64,000 nt of DNA from Alligator mississippiensis (taxonomy: Eukaryota > Chordata > Crocodylia > Alligatoridae): contig NC_081828.1 of the NCBI RefSeq assembly GCF_030867095.1, positions 50,073,434 through 50,137,433 on the forward strand, written 5' to 3'. Below are positions 51,009 through 60,199 of the stretch, one piece after another. A program made the position numbers and the translations under genes. How positions within the stretch are numbered: the first letter of the stretch is position 1; each line of letters begins with the position of its first letter. The notes below the pieces were generated by a model. It was not told the origin of the DNA. It made no database searches and saw only the letters and a program-made list of their open reading frames with translations.

Positions 51009-51362
51009 CTATTGTGGAATCAGAAAAAATATATGCCTTAAACTTTGATTATTTTAGTTATAAGATGACATAACCGCTTTGTGGAGAATTGCTGGCTCGG
51101 TACAGTAGAACAGATAAGGGCAAGTGTTTGTTCTTTGTAACTCTTCTGCAAATGCTTCGCTCACCGCGGCCTTGAAGGTAGAAAAAAAAAAAGTATGTAC
51201 AAAGTAGATTTCCAGGTGCAAGAAGGAGGTTTGTAAACTAACCCCACCTCCCCCATAATTCCCATCCTGATAACAGCAAAGAAATAATGAAATAATATTA
51301 TAGCCGCTTTTCGTGCTAATTTCACTATATGATCACGTGAGTTGTAAGCAACTGTTAAAAAG

Positions 51363-51370
51363 TATATAAG
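51363..51370 (+). promoter_or_regulatory. 5' LTR TATA box
   Basis: TATATAAG. The transcript start (U3/R border) should lie about 25-30 bases downstream, near 51395. Confidence 0.8.
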
Positions 51371-51464
51371 CCTCCTGATTTTGCTCTTGGGGGGGGGACC
51401 CCTTCCAAGTGCTTGGAAAATCCATGTCACTTTGGAACTCCCCCTACAGCTGTAGTTTCTTTTG

Positions 51465-51470
51465 AATAAA
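51465..51470 (+). terminator. 5' LTR polyadenylation signal
   Basis: AATAAA in TTTTGAATAAAAGC. The same signal at 59949-59954 in the 3' LTR would end the genomic RNA. Confidence 0.8.
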
Positions 51471-51524
51471 AGCTTCTGCTGACCTGACCCAAAAGTACTC
51501 TGTGTGTGTTTCCACGACAATTCC

Positions 51525-51542
51525 TGGTGCCGTGACTCGGAT
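51525..51542 (+). promoter_or_regulatory. Primer binding site, tRNA-His
   Basis: TGGTGCCGTGACTCGGAT is complementary over 18 bases to the 3' end of vertebrate tRNA-His, the site where minus-strand synthesis begins. It follows the LTR end by 5 bases (ATTCC). Confidence 0.92.
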
Positions 51543-52416
51543 CCAGAACACAGGCTGAGGAAGGAGGACCGCAGGCTACCCCCCCCCCCCCCCCGAACCC
51601 TGAGGCGCCAAACTTGAGAGGTAAGAGACCTAATTCAAAATCTCTATTGGGGTTTCGGAGGAGGACTGCCTGTAGGCTCCCAACTTGGCCGTGGTAACTG
51701 GATCTGAACCTTGTTAAAACAGGTCAGTCTGAACCTTACTGCTGGCTAAATTCTTCTGTCTGGTAAAGGATCCCATTTTGTGTCTGGTAACGTACGTTTT
51801 AGGGAGAAACTGTTTGAGGCACCTTCATCCAACAGCACATCGGGCTTGTAGTTAATTAACTAAGGCGGTGTGGGGTAGGAGGTCTGGCTGACTGAATAAA
51901 TGTGCATGTGTGTGTGTATTTAGAAATATGAGCCACTGACCAGGACTGAGACTACGGTTGGGCTCAGCCGCCCCAATTCTGCCTGACAGGGCAGTTTTGA
52001 AAGCAAGGGGGCCCAACTGGAACCTCGTGACCCAGTGGACAGGGCTTATTGAATGAATGTGTGTGTATATTTGGAAATATGAGCCACTGACCAGGGCTGA
52101 GACTACGGTTGGGTTCAGCCGCCCCAATTCTGCCTGACAGGGCAGTTTTGAAAGCAAGGGGACCCAACTGGAACCTCGTGACCCAGTGGACAGGGCGTCT
52201 GAGTGATTTTGTCTTTTCCAAACCCCTCGTCCCAGTAGCTTCTGCTGAAAGCAGGAGTGAAAGGATCCCTCTAGTGTTTCCCTCCCCATTTCCATTTTAT
52301 GAGCCGGTGTCGGGTCAGAAGCCTTTTGTCTGGGCAGTGAAAAACTGCGGGGCAAGGCACTGAGAGGCCCGGACATCCTAAATAAGCCTCTCCTACGTCT
52401 CCCTGTGTGACTGAAA
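51543..52416 (+). promoter_or_regulatory. Retroviral leader with 151-bp tandem duplication
   Basis: The untranslated leader lies between the primer site and gag, and is where packaging signals reside in this group. It begins with a C-homopolymer (about 51579-51594). A likely splice donor, GAG|GTAAGA, lies at 51618-51626 (GT at 51621) and would serve the env mRNA. Two direct copies offset by 151 bases cover about 51892-52045 and 52049-52196 (shared: GAAATATGAGCCACTGACCA, CCCAACTGGAACCTCGTGAC). The two copies differ by only a few bases. Confidence 0.8.
51621..51622 (+). promoter_or_regulatory. Candidate major splice donor
   Basis: TTGAGAG|GTAAGAGA fits the vertebrate donor consensus closely and sits about 100 bases after the LTR, as expected for subgenomic env RNA. 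No transcript evidence is available here. Confidence 0.6.
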
Positions 52417-53211
52417 ATGGGAACAAGTCAGTCTAAACAGGTTCCTGTCCCCCCTAAGGGGACTCCGGCGTACTTTATGTACACACACTATTCTCCCGAA
52501 ACTTGCAAGTACCTGGATAAGTGGAACTGGTATACTAGGGATGATCCTGTGAAACATTTTCCACAGGAAGGAACATTTGATCAGGATAAAATAGTGCACT
52601 TGAGAGGGGCGTTAGAGTCCCGTGGATCCAAAACACCACAAAACCAGTGGGACGCGTTCTTTTATTGGTATGATGAAATGTCCAAAAGGCGGACAGAATC
52701 TCAAACTAGGAGCCTAAAAGACTCTCAAGAAAAATTAAAACAGCAGTTAAAAGCTGTTCGGGAGAAATTGGCTGCTCCCCCAAATTACACGCTGGCCACC
52801 GCTCCGATGTATCCAGCATTGCCCGGGGCGCCCCCACCACCGGAGCCAGCAGAGGATATCCTTGACCTTTGTTCGAACCCTGCTCTCCTGGGACTCCCAC
52901 ATCAGCAACAACCGGTTCAACATCAGGCTGCAGCCCAGGCTAGTGACCCATTAGCTGAAGCTCCTTCAGTAAATCCATCCACGGAGCTTAATAGTCCGGA
53001 CTCATCCACCATATCTGCCACTCAATCATCACCAGTGTGGCAATTTACTCCTGGGTCACAACCCACCACAGGTGTATTTAGAAGAATGGGAATAGGCATG
53101 GAAAGATCTCCCATCAATCTGAGATCTCGAACTGCACAAGTTTACCCCCTAAGACAAATGCCAGGCATTGGCACCGATGGACAAAATATAGTAACTGTGC
53201 ATGCACCCTGA
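52417..53211 (+). pseudogene. gag: gag, N-terminal part (matrix, linker) to a stop
   Basis: The frame starts with ATG at 52417 and runs 264 codons to TGA at 53209-53211. The second residue is Gly with Ser downstream (MGTSQSK), the signal for N-myristoylation that directs Gag to membranes. Residues 10-90 would be matrix (WNWYT, FFYWYDEM motifs). Residues 88-120 are charged and heptad-like, a probable coiled coil. YPAL at residues 132-135 fits the YPxL late-budding motif that recruits ALIX, and it is followed by a Pro-rich linker. The reading frame continues open past the TGA, so this stop truncates a longer gag. The stop falls near the start of capsid. Confidence 0.88.
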
Positions 53212-54023
53212 ACTCCAGGTGATCTCTACAATTTAACTCAAAAGTTCCCAAAAATCAGGAAAGACCCAGAAAAATTTCAGAAAGAATTGCAGACTGTTAT
53301 AAATTGTTATAATCCAACATGGGCTGACATTAATCAGCTCATGCGATCCATTTTGCCCAAGGAAACTATGCTACGTCTGTACGCTGCCTGTACTTGGCCA
53401 GATCAAAACCCAGGGATTGGCCAAGACTTTATTGACAAGAGAAATGCTTTGGTTCAGGCAGTTCTCACAATTTGCCCAAAAAAGGCAGACTGGACCAAAA
53501 TAAATACCTGTAAACAAAACAAAAATGAACACCCCAGTAACTATTTAGAACGCCTCAAACAGGCATTTGAACGATACTCAGGAATGGATAACCCAGTCGA
53601 AAATGCTAAACAAGCAATAGTGGCAGCATTCGTCCAGGGACTTAACCCTAAAATTGCTGAGAAAATTCAAACAGTAATTATTGGCTGGGAAACTAAATTA
53701 ACTAAAGTCCTTGCTGCGGCTAACCATTTTCATAACAAATTGGAACGGTCTAAAGACAATGCCGAGTTTAAGTTAATGGCCTTACAGATTTCTCAGTTGC
53801 AGGGTCCAGGTAGAGGAAGGGGACGAGGACGGGGAAGGGGAGGCCCGGGTAGATTCAGGGGAAGAGACAGATCCTTGAGCGCACAAAACCCAGGCTATGG
53901 CAACCAATGTCATTATTGCAAGCAAGAAGGACATTGGAAATCAGAATGCCCCAACCGCCCCGGCCAAGGACCCAGACCCCAGCCCCCACCTCCACTCCTG
54001 TCAATTTTCCCAGTGTTGAATAG
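53212..54023 (+). pseudogene. gag: gag, capsid and nucleocapsid part
   Basis: This is in the same frame as the N-terminal half. It carries the capsid with a motif resembling the retroviral major homology region (ERLKQAFERYSG at about 53548-53583), then an Arg-Gly rich tract (about 53808-53870) and one CCHC zinc knuckle, C-X2-C-X4-H-X4-C, at about 53908-53949, which binds genomic RNA. The frame now ends at TGA 54031-54033. The protease frame is the -1 frame, and in it a TAG stands at 54021-54023. I infer that an indel between the zinc knuckle and that TAG (C-rich 53950-54000) moved the gag end out of frame and that the TAG is the natural gag end. Confidence 0.85.
54021..54023 (+). promoter_or_regulatory. 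Probable gag-pol readthrough UAG
   Basis: TAG followed by GACAGCCTGAGGGACAG, in the same frame as the protease that follows. Gammaretroviruses make Gag-Pol by reading through a UAG in this position. This assumes the gag frame was shifted by an indel just upstream, which is inference. Confidence 0.5.
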
Positions 54024-54440
54024 GACAGCCTGAGGGACAGTGACATCATTGCTCCTTTGCTTGCTACTGACCAATCTGGTCCATTTGTTGAATGCCTTAT
54101 TTCTGGTAAACCTGTCTCCTGTCTTGTCGACACCGGAGCGTCCCGCTCCACGCTAAAGGCTGCTGAGTTTCCTTTTCTACCTTATTCTCCTGAAACTGTA
54201 AATGCTGTCGGTATAGGCGGACAACCTAGCCCACATCCCGTCTCTGAACCTGTCTCCATCTCTATTGGCCCTTTGTCTGAAAATCATGCCTTTCTTCTTA
54301 GCCCCTGTGCACCTGTCAACCTTCTTGTTAAGGATTTGCTGTGTAAACTGGGATGCGTGATTTATTGTAGCCCAGATGGTGTTTACCTTGAGGTACCGGA
54401 ACATAGGGAAACCGAGCTTGTGGCTTTGCTAACCCAGGAG
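54024..54440 (+). pseudogene. pro: pro, retroviral aspartic protease
   Basis: The frame is open from just after the UAG. The active-site motif LVDTGAS is intact, with the catalytic Asp at 54129-54131, preceded by a hydrophobic strand and followed by the flap and a second GIGG-like segment (VGIGGQ). The protease cuts Gag and Gag-Pol into mature proteins as a dimer. No stop lies inside the domain, but its product depends on the damaged Gag-Pol fusion. The C-terminal border is approximate. Confidence 0.85.
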
Positions 54441-55427
54441 TACTCTGATCCTGACACTTCCTTCTTGCAAGAGGAACTGTTGGCACAAGTACCTCCACAG
54501 CTGTGGTCCACCCATGCGAATGAAATGGGGCACATGCTGAGTGCTGAACCAGTGCGTATCATCCTGAACCCTGCCAAGCCACTTCCTCGTGTCCCACAGT
54601 ACCCCATCTCAAAGGAAGCTGAGGAAGGGATCAAGCCTGTTGTTTCCTCACTCCTTAAGCAAGGGATTATTGTCCCAATACGCTCCCCTTGCAACACACC
54701 TATCCTACCTGTCAAAAAACCTGGTAAAGATATGTATCGCTTTGTGCAAGATCTTCGAGCTATAAATGCCGCTGTGTTACCCGCTTTCCCCGTGGTCCCT
54801 AACCCTGCCACTATTCTTTCCTGTATCCCTTCAGATGCTACATATTTCACAGTAGTGAATCTTTGTTCTGCTTTTTTCTCTATCCCCGTTCATAAGGATA
54901 GCCAGTATCTGTTTGCATTTACTTATCAGGGATTTCAATATACCTGAACAAAACTCCCTCAGGGATATACAGAGTCCCCAACCCTGTTTTCCCAGATCCT
55001 AAAAAAAGATTAGGATCCTATCACGTTCAAAGGGGGGTCCACCCTTGTTCAGTACGTTGATGATCTATTGTTAGCCTCACCCACTTTAGAGGCCTGTGAG
55101 CAAGATACTTTGACACTCCTCACAGCTTTAGCTCAGAAAGGCCACAAGGCCTCAAAATCTAAATTGCAGCTCTGCAAGTCTAAGATACATTATTTAGGGC
55201 ATGATATCTCAGCAGGAGAACGACACCTTTCCCCTAGTAGAGTTGAAGCTATCCTCAACATTCCCAAACCTATGACTAGAAAACAGATGAGGGGATTCTT
55301 AGGTACAACGGGTTATTGTAAACAGTGAATCCTGGGTTATGCTGCTTTCGCAAAACCCTTGCAAGCATTCACTCATGATACCACCCCGGAACCCCTCCCT
55401 TGAACTCCTGAAGCCGAACAAGCATTT
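54441..55427 (+). pseudogene. pol: pol, reverse transcriptase, broken by four stops
   Basis: RNA-directed DNA polymerase in frame with pro. Fingers motif FVQDLRAIN is present and the palm motif YVDDLLLAS is intact (about 55050-55076), so both Asp of the YxDD box are present. The other palm motif, normally with a catalytic Asp, reads VVNLCSAFF with Asn at 54858-54860. In-frame stops are TGA 54945-54947, TAG 55011-55013, TGA 55326-55328 and TGA 55401-55403. The 54945, 55326 and 55401 stops fall where the family normally has Trp. All four stops lie in one unshifted frame. Confidence 0.92.
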
Positions 55428-56400
55428 GTGGCCCTTAAGCAAGCCCTCACTCTTGCTCCTGCTCTTAAACTTCCTAATTATAAAAAACCCTTTACCTTGT
55501 TTTGTCATGAACGGGAAGGAATCGCTTTAGGAGTACTCACTCAGCTGCATGGTGAAAAGCATCGCCCAATTACATATTACAGCTCTGCCCTTGATCCCGT
55601 AGCTGCGGGACTTCCTCCTTGCCTCCGTTCAGTTGCAGCTGCTGCCTTGTTGGTTGAAAAGGCAGATTCTCGAGTTTTGGGACACTCTTTAACCGTTGCA
55701 GTTCCACATGCTGTGATGGCCCTTCTGTTCAAGGGCAAAACTCAGCACATTTCCAATTCCCGTCTTACTAAATATGAGAAACTTCTACTGTCAGCTGCAA
55801 ATGTAACCTTAAATCGCTGTTCAATTCTGAATCCTGCGTCACTTCTGCCTATTGCCTCTGATGGTGAGCCTCATGATTGCCTGTCTATCACAACTCAATT
55901 GTTAACCCCTCAAACTGACCTCAAGGACATTCCTATCCCGAACTCTGACCTTGTTTTGTTTGTTAATGGTTCCTGTCTTAGAAATGATGCAGGCAAATTA
56001 GTTGCGGGATATGCAGTATGCATTCAGTATGCTGTTTTAAAAGCCTATTCTTTACCCCAAGCTCGTTCTGCTCAAGTTGCTAAACTCATTGCTTTAACAC
56101 GTGCTTGCATTCTTGCAAAAAATCAAACCACAACCATTTATACTAACTCTAAATATGCTTTTGGTGTTGTTCATGATTTTGGACAAATCTGGAAACAAAG
56201 AGGGTTCCTCACTTCATCAGGGACCCAAATCAGTCATGGTTGTTATATAAAAGCGCTCTTAGAAGCTGTTCAATTGCCTCTTGCTATTGCTATTGTTAAA
56301 TGTAAAGCTCATGAGAAACCCTTTGATGATGTCACACGAGAAAATGATCTGGCAGACCGTTCTGCCAGAAATGCGGCCCTTTCTGGCCCACAGGCTCCTA
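55428..56400 (+). pseudogene. pol: pol, connection and RNase H with catalytic losses
   Basis: This is an uninterrupted stretch of the 704-codon frame 55428-57542. RNase H removes RNA from RNA/DNA hybrids using four acidic residues. Here three of them are changed: FVNGS (Asn at 55965-55967 for Asp), a Lys at 56082-56084 in AKLIAL where Glu is usual, and YTNSK (Asn at 56145-56147 for Asp). The fourth, in NDLADRSAR (about 56343-56369), is kept. Each change is explained by a single first-position G-to-A. The domain should be catalytically dead even where the frame is open. Confidence 0.88.
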
Positions 56401-57782
56401 ACTCTGTTTTTGTTTGTTTTTCAGCAGACCAGTCTCCTTTGGCTAGCCTTTCAAGTCTGGCCCTTCTTCAAAATCAGGCCCCAAAAAAGGAAATAAATAA
56501 CTGGCTGCGTGCAGGATGTTCACTGCACCCTGACTCTCTCTGGCGCTCCCCGGACGGCCGCCTGGTGGCGCCTAGACAGCTTTTGCCACATCTTGCTCGT
56601 TTAACCCACTCTGTGGCCCATACGAGCAAAGGAGGAATGATTGCTACAGTACATAGAAATTGGTTTGCCCCAAATTTTCCTTCCATGGCACAACAGTACT
56701 GTAGCTCCTGTCCCATCTGCTTAGCTCACAACATTGGACAACGGGTAAAAACGACACCTGCACCCCATCCCCCTCCATGGGGACCGTTTATAAATCTGCA
56801 AATTGATTTTGTGCAGCTACCTAAGTGCTGTTCTTATGAATACATTCTTGTTATTATTGATGTGTTCTCTGGATGGGTGGAAGCCTACCCATGCGTACGT
56901 GCTGATTCCATCACTGTAGCAAAAAAATTGCTCAAAGAATTCATCCCTAGATTTGGATTGCCCCTCACAATAGATAGTGACCGTGGCACCCATTTCACAG
57001 GACAGATAATAAAAAACATCTGCCAAGCACTCAACATACAGCAACACCTACACTGTAGTTATCATCCACAGTCAAGTGGTGCTGTAGAATGTAAAAACTC
57101 TGATTTAAAAACGCGCATTTCAAGGATTTGTGCTGAAACAGGCCTCAAATGGCCTGATGCACTGCCCATTGCTCTTATGCACATTAGAAACACTGTTAAC
57201 AGAAAACATGGCCTAACCCCTTATGAAATACTCATGGCACGACCCATGAGGATGCCAGCTACACCACCTGTTGCCCCTCACCAAACAAACCTACAATTAA
57301 CTGATGAAACTGTACTAAATTATTGCAAGGCATTAATGAAATATGCCCGGTCTGTTCATTCACAGGTCCAAGAAGCCTTACCTCAACCACCGGATGTTCC
57401 CTGTCACAACCTCAAACCAGGGGATTGGATCTACGTAAAGGTCTATCAACGGAAAAACGCACTTCAACCCAGATGGAAAGGACCTTTCCAGGTACTTCTG
57501 ACCACTAATTCTGCTGTTCGTTGCCAAGGTCACCAAACGTGAACTCACGCCTCGCACTGCAAGAAGGTATCACCTCCATTGGACCCCGAAGCAGCTGTAT
57601 TCCAACCAAGGTTGAGATCTTTCCCTGAGGCCAAGGACAAAGACCCTCAGGACCTCACTCAGGCAAGTGAGGAGCATCAGGGTGCAAGTGCTAGTAACCT
57701 CTCCCCTGCACCCAACACCTCAGCCCAGCCGGATTCATCAGTTGAAGAACGAAGATATCATCTTCGGCCTCGAAAAAAGTGA
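56401..57782 (+). pseudogene. pol: pol, integrase
   Basis: The integrase inserts viral DNA into the genome. A zinc-binding HHCC domain is visible (H-X3-H-type residues in HSVAHTS and C-X2-C in SCPIC, about 56590-56730). The D,D-35-E core is complete: Asp 56805-56807, Asp 56979-56981 (IDSDRGTHF), Glu 57087-57089. Near the end, RWKGPF fits the gammaretroviral GPY/F module. A TGA at 57540-57542 cuts the frame where the C-terminal Trp is expected. The same frame then stays open to TGA 57780-57782, with a tail that is Pro/Ser/Glu rich and ends in a basic LRPRKK. Confidence 0.9.
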
Positions 57783-58244
57783 ATGCTCCCATTCGGAAGA
57801 TCACCACCTCGATCAAGACCAAGAGCCAACATTATCAGTCCTTTAGGTAACTTGAGCCCAGAGAACGAAGAAAGACTTTGGCTGCCATCCTGGGTTTGGC
57901 TGGTAGTGTTCTTTTTCTTACTGGTGCTGGTTATGTTTGTTGTTAAGATTCTTTGTCCCTCCTGTATCTAAAAATGGCACTGATATCCTTATATATCACA
58001 CTTGGGTATCTCAGTATCACCCAAGGGGGGGTGGAAAAAAAATTTGTATTTGCAGATCTCCCATGCGGTGGCTCAAGCTGGAAATAAAAGTGACTGCTGG
58101 ATATGCTCTCACAGCCCAGCACACCTACACCAAGAAATCCCAATGATTGGAGTACCAATATCCCTCCAGCAATGGGGAACAATAAACAGCGGCTTCGTTA
58201 AACACTACTCGTTAGCTGCCCATCGGTCCGCTCCTAAAAAATGA
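57783..58244 (+). pseudogene. env: env, leader and surface subunit, broken
   Basis: ATG at 57783 follows the pol TGA directly, in the same frame. The first segment has about 40 polar residues, then a strongly hydrophobic segment (about 57885-57960) that would be the signal sequence. Stops follow at TAA 57969-57971 and TGA 57981-57983. From 58002 the frame reopens and contains CWIC (58095-58106), the surface-subunit isomerase motif that in gammaretroviruses pairs with the transmembrane subunit. The frame ends at TGA 58242-58244 beside an A-run (58236-58241), where the Env frame moves on to another phase. Confidence 0.8.
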
Positions 58245-59460
58245 TTTAAAAATCCCTGCTAACTGGATAATCTCCCCAAAAGTAGAGGCGCCTTTCTGTT
58301 ACAGATCCAACAACACCGGAGCTTATAATAAAGCCACACCTGTAGGACACTACCCTCATTGCCTAACTACTCTAGATTATAGCCCTAGTAGCACCAGTGG
58401 AATCCTGTTGGGTAACATACCCTCTCTCAATTGTACAGGATTCATGGTCTACAACTTTTCTAAAAAACCTCATGTTGCTCTCATTGCAAACAGATCGGAA
58501 TTTTACATTCACTCCAATTTTACTTCTTATAATATATCTCGGTCCAGCAGGATAGCAGCTGAACGTGGACCGTCCTATACAATGCATATCAATCGAAAGT
58601 GCCGGATAGGGCACAACAACTGTCGAGATTTGAGTACCCTTTCTGCCCCAGGCCTTTACTGGCTCTGCGGAAACAGGGCTCATAAAATCTTGCCCTGGAA
58701 TTGGGTGGGGGCATGCACTCTTGGACGTGTTATCCCTGGTTTCGAAATGCATAGTGCAATATATCTGGAACAAGTAAAAAATTTCAACCATCACATGAAA
58801 AGGGCAGTTAACCCCTTAGCTACCAGAAACACAGGGTTCCATCGATTTGTGAGAACCTTCATACCGTGGCTTGGAGTAAGAGAATTGGAACTAGCCATAA
58901 TTAACATTTCAGCCACAATGGAAGCTATGGGAAATGCCACTGCGGATGCAATTCAGGCTCTGCAAAAAGAGATCTCCCAGATCTCACAAGTAACTATACA
59001 ACACCGCATAGCCCTAGATTACCTATTGGTATCCCAGGGAGGAGTATGTGCCTTAATAAACTCCACCTGTTGTGTCTATGTCAATCAGGACATGCAAATC
59101 AAAACTGACATTCGCAAAATCCGAAATCAGTTAAGGGTCCTACATCAAGTGGCCTCAGAAAATACTAACTGGGGTCTAAAAAAAATGTGGTCTTGGCTGA
59201 CCTCCTGGCTCCCAGATTTCGGGGCCCTTGGCAAGAAAATCCTGTATGGAATATTGTTTGTCTTGATAATTCTGATAATGTTCTATGTCTTAATGCAACT
59301 GATCCTCTGCTGCGTAAAAGCCAGCAGGGGAAGCTTTAGCAAGGCAAGAAAACCCACAGCAGAGTCTAAAATAATGGTGTTACAAAAGTGTGAGCAGATT
59401 AAAAAAAAACATGAAAGGCTGCATGATAAAATAGAGGGGCTCATGAAAATGGAAATTTAA
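58243..59460 (+). pseudogene. env: env, C-terminal surface and transmembrane subunit
   Basis: This frame (first ATG at 58408, 350 codons from there) is open from about 58243 to TAA 59458-59460 and holds the rest of the surface subunit and the whole transmembrane subunit. The latter has an LQKEI..IALDYLL heptad region overlapping the immunosuppressive-type segment, then the CX6CC motif (Cys 59047-59049, 59068-59070, 59071-59073), a membrane span at about 59242-59316 and a charged, Lys-rich cytoplasmic tail. It mediates membrane fusion after surface binding. Only Lys-Arg (about 58798-58803), not a full RX(K/R)R furin site, is seen before the fusion region. The leader and CWIC section are in another phase. 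Confidence 0.87.
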
Positions 59461-59485
59461 GGCTAAAGTGAGACTAAATAGTCTC

Positions 59486-59497
59486 AAAGGGGGGGGC
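59486..59497 (+). promoter_or_regulatory. Polypurine tract
   Basis: AAAGGGGGGGGC immediately upstream of the 3' LTR. Primes plus-strand DNA synthesis. Confidence 0.85.
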
Positions 59498-60003
59498 TGT
59501 GGAATCAGAAAAAATATATGCCTTAAACTTTGATTATTTTAGTTATAAGATGACATAACCGCTTTGTGGAGAATTGCTGGCTCGGTACAGTAGAACAGAT
59601 AAGGGCAAGTGTTTGTTCTTTGTAACTCTTCTGCAAATGCTTCGCTCACCGTGGCCTTGAAGGTAGAAAAAAAAAAAGTATGTACAAAGTAGATTTCCAG
59701 GTGCAAGAAGGAGGTTTGTAAACTAACCCCACCTCCCCCATAATTCCCATCCTGATAACAGCAACAAAATAATGAAATAATATTATAGCCGCTTTTCATG
59801 CTAATTTCACTATATGATCACGTGAGTTATAAGCAACTGTTAAAAAGTATATAAGCCTCCTGATTTTGCTCTTGGGGGGGGACCCCTTCCAAGTGCTTGG
59901 GAAATCCATGTCACTTTGGAACTCCCCCTACAGCTATAGTTTCTTTTGAATAAAAGCTTCTGCTGACCTGACCCAAAAGTACTCTGTGTGTGTTTCCACG
60001 ACA
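59498..60003 (+). repeat. 3' LTR
   Basis: Same TG...CA limits as the 5' LTR, with TATA at 59848-59855 and AATAAA at 59949-59954. Relative to the 5' LTR it differs at one C/T, one A/C and five G/A sites, four with A in this copy, plus one base in the G run. The 4-bp duplication CTAT follows. Confidence 0.97.
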
Positions 60004-60199
60004 CTATTATAATCTGAGGAATACTCAGAGGGTTGGTCCCATGAGATGATCACTTGCTAACCCCTGTGTTTCAAGCCTAACTCAAACTCCATGTAATTCA
60101 GGTAAAGCATCTGAGTTTATCTTGATTTCTATTTTGAACCATTTGTGACACCAGGCTTATTTGAAGACTAGTCAAAGTTCTCCTAAGGCCAGGGATGAC

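Larger units (their letters stand above)
51013..51519 (+). repeat. 5' LTR
   Basis: It begins TGTGGAATCAG and ends TTTCCACGACA (TG...CA). A TATA box TATATAAG is at 51363-51370, and the polyadenylation signal AATAAA is at 51465-51470 about 100 bases downstream, so U3 is about 380 bases, R about 90 and U5 short. Compared with the 3' LTR I count seven substitutions and one G-run length difference. A T-C-A-C-G-T-G-like ATCACGTGAG (about 51330-51340) could bind bHLH/E-box factors (inference). Confidence 0.97.
51013..60003 (+). mobile_element. Endogenous retrovirus, gammaretrovirus-like, two LTRs
   Basis: A complete-length provirus of 8,991 bp runs LTR, primer site, leader, gag, pro-pol, env, polypurine tract, LTR. 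The flanks carry the 4-bp duplication CTAT (51009-51012 and 60004-60007). The class I/gamma-like assignment rests on the tRNA-His primer site, one CCHC finger in Gag, an in-frame UAG between gag and pro, the GPF motif near the integrase C-terminus, and an Env with CWIC and CX6CC motifs. gag, pol and env all carry stops or frameshifts, so no full protein can be made from this copy. LTR similarity (about 98.5% by eye) suggests a recent insertion. Confidence 0.97.

Noticed and set aside
51852..52376. 174-codon minus-strand frame across the retroviral leader
   Set aside because: Its apparent internal protein repeat is just the 151-bp DNA duplication read antisense.
54021..54060. A -1 ribosomal frameshift site between gag and pro
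   Set aside because: No slippery heptamer is visible, and a UAG in the protease frame explains the junction better if gag has an indel.
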